Shown: piece by piece, positions 48,701-58,139 of the stretch
Layout of the letters: each line of letters starts with the position of its first letter
Position numbering within the stretch: the first letter of the stretch is position 1
Source of the DNA: Cylicocyclus nassatus
Taxonomy: Eukaryota; Nematoda; Chromadorea; Rhabditida; Strongylidae
Assembly: GCA_958299035.1 (NCBI GenBank)
Contig: CATQJL010000001.1
Coordinates: 12,887,334 to 12,951,333 of the forward strand
Length of the DNA stretch: 64,000 bases
Direction of reading: 5' to 3'
Position numbers and translations under genes: made by a program
The notes under the pieces: generated by a model
The model's database searches: none
Seen by the model: only the letters and a program-made list of their open reading frames with translations
Told to the model about the DNA's origin: nothing

Positions 48701-49120
48701 TTCAGCATGTCAAAGCCGGCGTCTTTGTGATGCGAGAGTGCGACAGAAGTGACAAGGTGAATAGATGTATGGATATCAAATTAGGGCTTCAAATTAAAAA
48801 AAAGAGATAAAAGTTGCATTAAACTACTCAAGCGAAGGTTTAAAGTTGCACAAGTTTGGTGTAATAATTGATACGAGTCCTCTGACTAGCCTAAGTTTCA
48901 AAGACATTGCATTTGTATGTCATATTTTTGATCGAAAGAATGGCGAATGAAACAACCATAATTTCCATTGCTTCTTGTTGTTAGATAATACTCGAGCGGC
49001 GAAGTATACACTTTCAATCGATTGCTAGAGTAGCAAAAAGTCTGCCGTAAAAACATTTGCTGCCTGTTAGCGAGCATTTCATGACACTGCAACACTAACG
49101 CGTATGTGTCTGACTTCAAG
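45759..49120. other. upstream of the kinase; missing first exon expected here
   Basis: The N-terminal kinase exon should lie on the minus strand in this stretch or beyond, but no GxGxxG frame with a suitable donor was seen. A GTAAGTAC donor at about 45968 follows a frame that is closed by a stop. The segment 46797-46930 is a half-copy of the 36446-type hairpin. The rest is AT-rich with short frames, plus a GC-richer patch at 47680-47900. Confidence 0.4.
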
Positions 49121-49446
49121 TTAAAGGCACGTTCCGAACAGACCCAAGAAAAAACCCCTAACTGAGCTTATCTTTCCATTGATTCCACATATGCAGATTG
49201 AAAGCGTGAAAATGTCAATTTTACTTCAGGCATGGAGACGTTGTGGAACCCTACGATTATGACTGGAAGTATGAGCGCTTTAACATACAGTCTAAGCTGG
49301 GAAGAATCTCTGCGGAAGCGGGATCCGGGTAGGTTTTGGAGCGAATTGTAGGCTTAGTATGCCCCTATTCCGCTCCTAATTTTAGTCATGGTTCAAAAGG
49401 AGACAAAGGCACCCCGCCTCCACTTTGTCGGGACGCTGCCTTCAAG
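49121..49446. mobile_element. probable small element with AAGGCAGCGT-type ends
   Basis: The left end, TTAAAGGCACGTTCCGAACA, and the right end, ending GGACGCTGCCTTCAA, are imperfect inverted relatives of the 37383 and 60608 elements. The interior is unpaired. Diverged and less certain than those two. Confidence 0.45.
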
Positions 49447-49726
49447 CCGTATCAAATGGTAACCGCATTTGATGCATACTTTACTCAAAATAAACTAATT
49501 TTAACACACTACAATTTGCCCTGTATGCTGCAAAGCGCTAACAAATACTGGCTTCAGAAGCCCTTTTTGAGATTGCATTAATTGGTGAACTCACTTGTCG
49601 TTTGTCACAATGAGGTCTTCCATCTGAAGCTCAGCTCGGTCACGGACATACCTATCGAGCAGATCGAGCTCCATGCCCTTAACAGAGAATTATCAATTTT
49701 TGTGCAAAATTTTTGCCATAGTACTA

Positions 49727-51575
49727 CAATGCTGAACATAATTATAAAGACACTCTAGAAATTGTAATTTGCGTTCTTGTTGATGAATCTGTCTGAAACT
49801 TTGCTGTATAGTGCGCATTTTAGTCTACCATGACCCTCAAAACGGCTCCAAATTTTGTTGAGTTTGGATGAAGAAACTTAGAAAAATTCGAAAAACTCCT
49901 AGCGGCTGGACAAAATTATAAAGACGCCTGGTTTTTTTTAACATTATCGCATCCCCTCCCTAATTGTTTTTTGTACAGTTACACACTGAAGTGTGAAACA
50001 TTTGCAACATCCGCGACCCTTAATTCCAAAGAGGAAAATGATCGCTGCATTTTTTGCTTTCAAGAAGCAGCAAAGTCAATCTGCTTCAACAAACAGCTGG
50101 TTTGAGAAGTTTTCAAGCTCTTGTTCATTTTAAATGATAGTCATGGAGTCCAGGGTCCACTGAGCCTTTTCGATAAATGAGTTGAAGAGAGCTTTCGTAA
50201 ACTCTGTGTGATCGCTGATATTGACAGACAGACTTTAGACTCCAACCTTAACATAGGTCTGTCGAACCACGAAACTCAATTTTCAAGCAACAGAAAATAC
50301 TGTAATGTAGCCATTCGGTTGTACAACAGTAAACTTGTGTGCACAGTTAGGAAAGAATTTTGAAGTCTGAATAATGGTTCAGCCGCAGTTGCCATTCACT
50401 GAATGATGAGTGGAGCACTCTGCATAATTGTAATTATTATGGTAACTCAGATCACGAGATAAAACCGGAGACCGCTCAGAACTTCAAAACCTTAGCTAAT
50501 CTCATTCTTTGGGTAGATTCTGACATGAAACAGAGAGGAAAATTATGATTATTGAGATTTATGATTATCTCGAATCCATTCCTCGCATAGAATTCTCGTA
50601 GAAAGTTTTCAAGTCGAAGTAGCGACCGCATCATTGACACATTCACGACAGGGCCGATTTCTCGCTGACTGCCATTTCGGACCAGAGCATATTTCGCAAA
50701 ATTGAGTTTGCGGAATATTTTTAGGTCACTGATGGGCCCTGTGGTCTGAAGTGTTAATTTTTTGGGAAGTACTCTAAGAGGTGTATGCAGGAGTTTACTC
50801 GGCTTGTCTAAAAAGTTTCACCGTGAACTAGCAAAATCAAAAACTTCAGAAAGCATACGACCTACCGGTGGGTCGTATTGTCCGAAATGGCAGAACACGT
50901 ACGACCCACCGGTGGGTCGTATTGTCGTGAATGTGTTAAAGAAAATCTGAAAGTTGTTGCGAAAGCTGCATTATCATGTAGGCAATGTAATAAATCAAGT
51001 TAGCACTTCATGGACACTACAAATTGAGTTTCGTGGTTTAAAAGCGTGACAAGCTTATGTTGAGGTTAAAGTCTGTCCGTCCATATCAGCGATTACGCAG
51101 AGTTTACGAAAGCGCTTTTTACCTCATTTATCCAGAACGGTCATTGGATTTCATAACTATCTTTTGAAATAAACAAGAGCTTGAAAACTCCTTAAGCCAT
51201 TTGTTTGTTGAAGCAGATTGACTCTTAGTGCCTCTTATTGTTAGAAGCAGAAAATGCGTGAACATTTCTCTTTGAAAATAATGACAGGTCGCATATGTTG
51301 CAAATGTTTTATAATTTAGTGTGAAGTGTACAAAAAAATTTAAAATCACAGGATGCGATGGTGTTCAAAAAAAACCAGGTGCCTTTATAATGTCCAGATT
51401 TTGGAGGGGGTTTTTCGATTCTATTTTTCTCCGTTCGAACTTAACAAAATTAAAAGCCGTTTTGGGGGGTCATGGTCTAACATGCGCACTATACAGCAAA
51501 GTTTCAGACAGATTCATCAACAAAAACGCATTTACGACAATTTCCAGAATGTCTTTATAATTATGTCCTGCACTG
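49727..51575. mobile_element. Tc1-like palindromic element, 1.85 kb
   Basis: The left end, CAATGCTGAACATAATTATA, and the inverted right end, read CAGTGCAGGACATAATTATA, are flanked by TA. The arms pair over at least 200 bp, with matching blocks such as GTTGATGAATCTGTCTGAAAC. Inside is a second feature at about 50855-50935, where GACCTACCGGTGGGTCGTATTG is repeated in tandem with about 45-bp spacing. No transposase is recognised. The ends are related to, but distinct from, those at 30556 and 52758. Confidence 0.75.
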
Positions 51576-51989
51576 TATATATAAAGGGGGGGGGGGGACA
51601 CGCAAGCTGTGAAATTCGCGCGTTTCATAGTGGTAAGTTCTGGCGAAAACGTCCATATTCTAAAATTTTTTGCAGAAAATTGTTTAAAGGACATTTTCAA
51701 ACAAAAAAGTTATTTCGCCAATGTGAAAGCTTGAAGCCAGCATCTAAGCTTGCACTCGGTGAAAGACCGTAATTCTTCAAACTGCCTCCGTCAATCCCAT
51801 GCTTACCCCTTGCATTTATCATCCGTGATCTAGAGAAGATTCGAGAATACTATGTAGATGCTGAATGTTTTAAGGCTTCAAACGAAAGTAAGAAGTAGTT
51901 GGAACTCGTAAGATAGCGTGCCCGAGATCTGCACTTCCTTTTCAATGTATAAATTTATGAATATTCGCTGAAGTACGCACAACGATCCA
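51576..51989. other. spacer with G12 run
   Basis: Starts with a G12 homopolymer (about 51586-51597) immediately after the Tc1-like element. The plus-strand frame at 51353-51772 spans the element end and is not credible as a gene. The last part may be the decayed 5' region of the RTE retrotransposon. Confidence 0.4.
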
Positions 51990-52460
51990 GACAATGAAAA
52001 AGCCAATGATTTCTGGACTAGATCATCTTTCCGTCGAATTTCTCCGAGCCGGAGGGCAACTTCTACACGAGAGTCTCGAGTCGCATCATCTTAATTTTAG
52101 AAGTTGAGAATTCCCGACCAGTGGAGAACTTCAAGAACCGGTTTCCTCTTTAAAAAGAGCGAATATGAGAATCTTCGGAACTACCGTCCAATATGTCTGC
52201 TGAATGTGCCTGCTGTACAAGCTTTCCACGAACATCTTCCTCGCCTGCATATTCAGGACACGGATGAAGCCTGTCCGAAGAACAAGCTGAAAATCGCGAA
52301 GGATTCAGGTGCATGGACTACATTCAAATGGTTTAAAGATTCACGTCTGTCGAATGTACCGACTGCCTCTCGTCTCAACCTTCGTCGTAAGCCTTTGACA
52401 GCGAAAACCCCATTCTATGAGCGCTGTCGACGGAGAAGTGGACCCATTTTACAGGAGGAC
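51990..52460 (+). pseudogene. RTE-type retrotransposon, 5' reverse-transcriptase piece
   Basis: Fragments of a non-LTR reverse transcriptase in shifting frames: SVEFLRAGGQLLHESL near 52035-52085, IPDQWRTSRT near 52107-52137, NLRNYRPICLL near 52168-52205, YRLPLVSTFV near 52354-52386 and a KAFDS-like piece near 52395. NYRPI and KAFD are hallmark non-LTR RT motifs, and the FLRAGG / DQWRTSRT wording is that of RTE elements of strongylid nematodes. Frameshifts and stops show it is dead. The gene resumes at 54231 after a 1.8-kb insertion cluster. Confidence 0.75.
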
Positions 52461-52482
52461 GTTAGCCTTGGGCAGAGTTTAA

Positions 52483-52682
52483 GGCCCGGTCAGACTTTAC
52501 GCGACTTAATCGTCGCGATCTAATCGCCAAGATTTCCATTCATTTTCATTTCACATTCAAAAATGTCGGGCTGGAAAAGTATCACAACCGAATGCAAGTG
52601 ATCGGCATGGAATGATGTTGTAACAGTTGTCTCGTCGCGATTCAGTCGCGACGATCAAATCGCGTGAAGTCTGCCCGGGGCC
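52483..52682. mobile_element. GGCC-family MITE, 200 bp, nested
   Basis: The ends GGCCCGGTCAGACTTTACGC and the inverted equivalent ending GTCTGCCCGGGGCC are flanked by TAA on both sides (52480-52482 and 52683-52685). The 3-bp duplication supports a PIF/Harbinger-like mechanism, which is inference. Confidence 0.8.
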
Positions 52683-52757
52683 TAACGATTTCATCGCCGC
52701 GATTCTCCCAACAAGACGAGTCTATTGCATGCCGATCGTTGCATTTCGGTTGTGATA

Positions 52758-53627
52758 CACTGCTGGCCATAGCTATAGAGCCATCAAAAAAAAAATCGCT
52801 GTAATTTGCCCTCTCTTCGATGAAATTGTCTGAAAAACTAGTACTCTGTGTATAAGCCAATGTCATACTACTGACAGAATGGCTCCGAATTTTATCAATC
52901 TAGGCCGAAGAAAAAAATGAACATTTTGAAAAAACTTCTTCCGAAAGGCACAGCTATAGAGCCACCTCCCATTTTCAATCAATACTACATTGTTGAACCT
53001 AAATTTTTGTACATAGATAGCATCAAAATGTGAGACATTTCACATCTGGGAGCTGTCGTCTTTTGAAAAGAAAGTTATGCATTTTTTGCTCCGGGATGCA
53101 TAAAAATTTACATTGTTTCATATTTGCTCCTTCGCCGAAATTTCAAGCACTTGTTCAACTCAGATGAATGTCTTAAGATTCGCTGAGCTTTTGGCAATGA
53201 ATGTGTGGCAAGACGAGCTTTTGAACCAGAGAAGCCGAGTGTTCCGATGCCCAAAAGCTCTGTCATGTTCTCAATATGTCGTCTGTACCACAATAGACTT
53301 CTACGCACAACTTGAACACCATCGCAACCCTGAGAACTTTGGTTCCGCCTTGAATGCTCTTTCTTCAGAAATGGGTACTGCGCTCTGCGTAATCATAACC
53401 CAAACTGACTATCGAGCGAAAATCGCTCAAAACTTTTGTAGTAAAATTAACAGTTCCGTCCCGAAGATTTGACTTGATTCAATTTTTTCTCCTGCCAAAA
53501 TCGATGAAATTGAGGGCCGTTCTAGTCAATGATATGACATTGGCTTACACATAGAGCAGTGGTTTTTCAGACAATTTCGTCGGAGGGCAAATTACAGCTA
53601 CTTTTTAGGGCGGCTCTACCAGCACTG
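52758..53627. mobile_element. Tc1-type palindromic element, 870 bp, nested
   Basis: The ends CACTGCTGGCCATAGCTATA and the inverted equivalent ending CCAGCACTG are flanked by TA. The arms pair over about 210 bp, for example TTGTCTGAAAAACTAGTACTC with its diverged complement. A 119-codon frame (53113-53472) lies in the centre: EISSTCSTQMNVLRFAELLA and further, with no transposase motif that I recognise. It is inserted in the loop of the 52461-53759 MITE. Confidence 0.8.
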
Positions 53628-53759
53628 TAGTTCTCCAACAGGACCAGTTGTAACTAACTATCACAATAGAAATGCAAGATGATCGACATACAATAAATTC
53701 TTAACTATTTGTCTTGTTGGGGGAATCGCGGCGATGAAATCGCGTGAATTCTGCCTTAA

Positions 53760-53970
53760 GGGCCGGGCATACTTCACGCGATTTGGCAATATCACAACTG
53801 TCCATAACTCATTGTAAGCACGTTTTAAATGTACAGAAGATAGGGTATTTCATCAATCCGCGTATGTCATGCATATTATGCATGTACGGTTTGCTAGTTT
53901 TCGATCTGAAGGCTTCGGGCGAATAGCCAAATTGCGTCACGATTGAAATCGCGTAAAGTATGCCCGGTCC
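53760..53970. mobile_element. GGCC-family MITE, 211 bp
   Basis: The ends GGGCCGGGCATACTTCACGC and inverted GCGTAAAGTATGCCCGGTCC, with GATTTGGCAATATCAC facing a diverged GCCAAATTGCG. It abuts the previous MITE directly. No clean target duplication. Confidence 0.75.
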
Positions 53971-53981
53971 TTTGAGCCTTA

Positions 53982-54229
53982 GGCCTCGGGCAGAATTCAC
54001 GATTAGTAGTGTCGGATTTCATCATCGCGATTCATCGTTACAAGACAACTGTTACGAGTTTATTGCCTGCTGATCTTCTTGTATTTCGGTAGTGATGTTA
54101 GTCACGAATAGTAATGTCGGAAAACCATCACAACCGAAATGCAAGAAGATCGGCATGCAATGATATTACTACAGTTGTCTGGTCGCGATGATTCGCGACT
54201 ATGAAATCGTTTGAATTCTGCTCGAGGCC
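53982..54229. mobile_element. GGCC-family MITE, 248 bp
   Basis: The ends GGCCTCGGGCAGAATTCACG and the inverted equivalent ending GAATTCTGCTCGAGGCC are flanked by TTA and TCA. Both arms contain TCGGCATGCAAT / GCCTGCTGATCTT-like and CAACCGAAATGCAAG blocks shared with the split MITE. Confidence 0.75.
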
Positions 54230-54230
54230 T

Positions 54231-55265
54231 CAGGCAACTGCTACACGACTTTACAGCGACGATGCAGCTATTCTATCGCCCCCTGACCATACCAATTGGG
54301 AAAGGGGCGATACAAGGCGACACAGTCTCGCCGAAGCTGTTCACCGCGGCTTTGCAGTGGGTTGGAAACACTGAACTGTAACGAGAGAGGCATACGTGTT
54401 GATGGGAGTTCTTGCCGAACCTTCGTTTTGCAGACGACATCGTACCCTTTTCAAGCAGTATTACTGAAGCAGACACGATGCTGAAGGAAATACGAAGTAC
54501 TGAAAAAGATCAAGTTGCGAATAAATTGAAAGAAGCCTCAGTTTATAGAGAATGCCCTTTGCGAAGATGCAGAAATGGAGTTAGAGGCACCTCTAATATA
54601 GAGACGTCTTCTTATGTGTATCTCGGGACGTTCGATGAACATGGAAAACGACTTGAGGGAAGAACTCAACGGAGAAGAAGAGCAGCCTAGCCTCTGAAGG
54701 AAGCCACCACCGTCTGACGGACCTGGAACTCCGTGCCCACTTGTTCGACTAACCGTTCTCCCGGCGCTCAGTTCAGCTGAGTCTTAGGCAGAAAGCCCCA
54801 CTGAGCTACGTCGAAAGCTCTACGAATCACCCACAAAGCGTTTAAGCGCAGTTATCTGAAAATGACCCACACAAAGAACATCTTGTCAGCCTTTGCACTA
54901 CGGATTTGAGAAGAATGTCTCGTTTTTATGACCCAGCGTTGCGAAAGTACGTTGCGAATACGTTGCGAAAACCAAACACCAATGGGCCGGTCACATAATG
55001 AGAACAGACGACAGATGGACATCAAGAACATTTGAGTGGATTCCTCGCGAAGCCAAACGTCTTCGAGGAAGACCACCGACGAGATGGGCAGACGTGTTCG
55101 TAGAACGGATGGAACAGCTGAGAAATCAGAGCTGGATACGACTTCCACTCCTGGAACTCGTGGACGAAGCCACCGAGGACAACTAAGAATTGTGGATGCC
55201 TGAAGCGAGGGACAGGAATCACTGCAAACTTCTTGGGGCCCGCACGTCACGTGAAAACGGGCCAT
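54231..55265 (+). pseudogene. RTE-type retrotransposon, 3' reverse-transcriptase piece
   Basis: Continues the gene broken at 52460. APLTIPIGKG and QGDTVSPKLFTAALQW (about 54279-54360) precede NERGIRVDGS. The catalytic FADD box follows at 54427-54438 within PNLRFADDIVPFSSS, then ETSSYVYLG and ELRAHLFD. Much further on come HQWAGHIMRTDDRWTSRT and PREAKRLRGRPPTRWADVF, the conserved C-terminal region of RTE elements. Several frameshifts and stops make it non-functional. The 3' end is near 55265; no clear short-repeat tail was recognised. Confidence 0.8.
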
Positions 55266-55460
55266 TTAAGTATTTAAGTCAGTATTCCAACGAAAATTGC
55301 AAAGTTCAGGTAATAATTGTTGCAGCTCTTTCCTTCCTTTATGATTGCCATATTTTTTGATATATGCAGGCTTAATTCACAAGTGTTACGGATGCAGAAA
55401 ATATGAAAATCTTGATACTTTAAATGATAATTGCTTTTTAGTGCTAGTGAAAATCGAGTA
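55266..55460. other. spacer
   Basis: AT-rich 195-bp gap between the end of the RTE remnant and the pogo-like element; nothing recognisable. Confidence 0.4.
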
Positions 55461-56999
55461 CCCTAAAATCCGTCATATAAGAGCGGACTTATCTGCAGTT
55501 TTGGCAGGAAAATCGATGGAAAAACGCCGCAAAGGGTGTCACAGATAAGTCCGCCTAAATCGTCTCGCAGATACGTCCGTCTGTCCTGAGCATGAGCAAG
55601 CGCGACCTAGGAGCACAGACGCGCGCGACCGCTCGCGTGGCTTGCCAGTGTAGATTTAAACGAGGCCGCGATATCGCCTGAAAGAAAGAGCTCAAGGATT
55701 CGACAAGTCGTACAGTCTACTTGGTGGTCGTCTCGGATTCTTCATCGCGTACGCTGGATAGGTGAGTTCTTTTCCTATATATGACACCTGTACGAAATTG
55801 AGCGATTTCTGCCGATGAAAAGAATCATAATAGGTTTCATCATTGCATCATTGCAATCATCTCAACTTATCATTCATCTTATCGTTTTGGAGGCGACAAT
55901 GTTTTCACTACATCTCTCGAACCCGTACAGGCTACAACCCTTGAACCTGACTCCTACACTTTTGCTTCCTCTATTGTTTTCATGTTCTGAATGTAGTCTC
56001 TGTTGACCCATGCCATACGGCTTTTGTCAAATGCTTTCTTGAACGGAAGAGTGACAGTCTGGCAAGCATTAGGCTTCCTTGTTATTTTCCTCAATTGTTG
56101 TTTCATTAAGCCTGTACATCCAAGACAAAAGATAGTGTAGTCAAATTTGATGCCGCCTGCTTTTCCTTGTATAAAAGAGTAAACCTTTCGATGACCAGCG
56201 CAAATTTATAGGACTCCGCGTGATTCCAGTGTGCAATGACCGGTAACTCAGCGAAGTTCACAATCACGCGGGGCCCTATATTTCCAGCATAGTCTCACAT
56301 GCTTTGACTTAGGCTTTTCAGGTGTCTCGCATCTCAATGGCTATCAGAAGGAAGTCCTACACCGCGCTTTTTAAGCTTAACGTGGTGCAATATGCCTTGG
56401 AACATGGAACATCGGCTGCCGCTGTTCACTACGAAGTCTCTGCTCGTCTGATTCGAAGATGGAAGGCCGATAAGGAGAATTTGGAGGATATGCCACTGAG
56501 GAAACGCGCCAACCGTTATGGGAAGCAAAAGGTAGAGGAGATCGAGAAAGCTGTCTATGCATGGATTGTGCAGAGGCGGGAAGCAAGCAGAGCAGTGCTT
56601 GTCGAGGACATTCGAGCGAAGGCATTGCAGCTAGCGCAGGAATCTGGCCGGCAGTACTTCAAGGCAACGGAATCGTGGCAAACGGTTTATGATGAAAAGG
56701 AACTTAGTCATTAGAAGAAGAACCACCATCGGTCAGCCACGTTTTGATGATGATAAACATGGAATGGAAACTGAATAAAGATTTGTTGCTTCGGTTCATT
56801 CTGAGACCAAAAATGGCAGCGCAATTGCGCATCCTTCTTGTTTTTATGTGAAAAAATAAGGCGGACTTATCCGCGGGACTTGGCGGCGCGCGAGGCGCGC
56901 GAGGCTGTCATGAAAGCGGACTTAACTGAGAGCACTTTTGCGGTCTTATCGGCGAGGCGGTCTTTACTGCGAGCCGATCTTATATGACGGATTTTAGGG
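55461..56999 (+). mobile_element. pogo-like element, copy 2 (frameshifted)
   Basis: A 1539-bp copy of the element at 34220-35760 in the opposite orientation, with the same 22-bp ends and flanking TA. In the portions I compared, the only differences noted are a 2-bp deletion and a few substitutions, which indicates a recent common source. The GTGAGT donor at about 55762 and TTTTCAG acceptor at 56321 define a roughly 560-bp intron between a short leader exon and the coding exon. A 63-codon frame at 55815-56006, identical in both copies, lies inside that intron and is probably not translated. Confidence 0.85.
56337..56714 (+). pseudogene. frameshifted pogo-type DNA-binding gene
   Basis: Begins MAIRRKSYTALFKL and matches the copy at 34441-34884 up to the ESW motif. 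Loss of two bases (TGGTGC to TGGC) near 56677-56680 then shifts the frame, giving QTVYDEKELSH and a stop. Both helix-turn-helix regions are present except for the last helix and the basic tail, so DNA binding is probably impaired. The remaining sequence of the original frame, including the KHGMETE end and GAATAAAG, is still present downstream. Confidence 0.8.
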
Positions 57000-57379
57000 T
57001 AATAGGAGCTCCAAATTTTGGTGTTTTTTAAGCATTTGACGGAAGTATGTATCATGATAATGGTCGAAATTTCGAGTTCTAAAGCTAATTTTGAAAAATT
57101 TTACAACTCTAATTTTCGAAAAATCTTATAGGTTTACTTAGAGAGATTCGAGAAAATGTTGCATTGCGGAAGCTTTGCTCTAACTGACAGTTAACAAAAC
57201 AGAAAAGCTTGGAATGAACAGTCCGGAAATTATCAAACAGTCAAAAACGATGACCTGGAAACTTTTGGAATTTTTTTTGAATGCTTTCAAAACGTTTGAC
57301 GGAAGTGAAAGCCTAGTTGTTGGGAAGGGAAACTGTGTTTACCGTACAAAGTGCTTCCATCTTTGCGGATGCGGATGTT
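57000..57379. other. no gene seen
   Basis: AT-rich sequence; one 64-codon frame at 57214-57408 without splice or domain support. Confidence 0.35.
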
Positions 57380-57821
57380 CAAAAGGAAATGGTCAGAAAT
57401 TGAAGTAGTCAGTTCAAGCAAGTTGCATACCATTAGATGCAGCATGAAACGCTGACTCCAAATTTGCCTTCCTTATCTGCAGACCACTTTTGTGGATGGA
57501 ATTATAAGCCGTTAAAAGTTATCATTTTGCTAATAAATTGTGTGTAAAGGGCAAACTTGGCCGCACAGCTAGACCAAAAGATGCAGCTAGGTCACTTCAT
57601 ATGGCCAGTACCTAAAGGTGAGCGAAAAGGGCAATAATGTGCTAATCTCCAATTTCTGTGTACGATTGTTTCGCACTAAAGTTGGTCATAACTTCGCTTA
57701 CAAAGCGCACTGCAGATATGGGAGACAGATTTAAAATCAGCTTTCTAAGTTGCGTTGAATGGTATGCAGTTTGCTTGGATTGGCCACTTCGACTTCTGAC
57801 CATTCCCTTGTTAGGTCGATC
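57380..57821. mobile_element. diverged copy of the 36446-type hairpin
   Basis: The left arm (GGAAATGGTCAGAAATTGAA through TTGCATACCATT and CCTTCCTTATCTGC) pairs imperfectly with the right arm (GCAGATATGGGAGACAG through AATGGTATGCAGTTTGCTTG and TTCTGACCATTCC). The general layout is as in the 36446 element, but more eroded. Confidence 0.65.
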
Positions 57822-58001
57822 TGCAATAAACATGTGTCGAGTACCTCCATCTCAAACTTTCCCTTTCGTCCAGCTAGATCAGGGCGTTCTTCTTCAAGTA
57901 TACGTTTTGTAAACCAAGAGGGAGCAGCTCCCGCGTTCATCAAGGCACCCGGAAGGAACTACAACGGCACTGTTTATGAAATTTACTAATTCTCTACATG
58001 A
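57822..58001. other. spacer with minus-strand exon-like frame
   Basis: A minus-strand frame (57737-57943) encodes APSWFTKRILEEERPDLAGR and continues into the hairpin repeat. Composition is coding-like but part of it is repeat-derived, so it is not called. Confidence 0.3.
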
Positions 58002-58139
58002 TTTGAAGAACAAACTTTTTTATCGGGAACTCGCAGTGCTTGTGGAATTGGTTTTGGAGCTGGAGCAGGTTTGGTTACATTTGATTCACATTCATCCGAG
58101 TCTGACGACAAATCTTCTTCTTCCGTCACACAGGACTAA
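58002..58139 (+). CDS. possible C-terminal exon with Gly-rich helix and acidic Ser tail
   Basis: A 45-codon frame following a stop encodes a short hydrophobic segment with alternating glycines (GIGFGAGAGLVTF), then a Ser/Asp-rich tail (SSESDDKSSSSVTQD) and TAA. Alternating Gly in a helix is seen in small membrane proteins such as Mic10, but the match is too short to name a family. No partner exon was found. Confidence 0.25.
   Translation, partial: FEEQTFLSGTRSACGIGFGAGAGLVTFDSHSSESDDKSSSSVTQD

Larger units (their letters stand above)
52461..53759. mobile_element. GGCC-family MITE, split by two later insertions
   Basis: The left remnant (GCCTTGGGCAGAGTT, then CGATTTCATCGCCGCGATTC) and the right end (GAATCGCGGCGATGAAATCG, then CGTGAATTCTGCCTTAA) are inverted copies. 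Between them, both inner flanks carry the matching TTGCATTTCGGTTGTGA and TCACAATAGAAATGCAA. The element is interrupted by another GGCC-family MITE (52483-52682) and by a Tc1-type element (52758-53627). Removing both restores a normal-looking roughly 230-bp MITE. Confidence 0.75.

Noticed and set aside
51353..51772. 139-codon plus-strand frame
   Set aside because: It crosses the right end of the Tc1-like palindrome and a G12 tract, so it is a by-product of the element.
55815..56006. 63-codon hydrophobic frame in both pogo-like copies
   Set aside because: It lies in the predicted intron. The identity between copies reflects recent duplication of the whole element, not selection on this frame.
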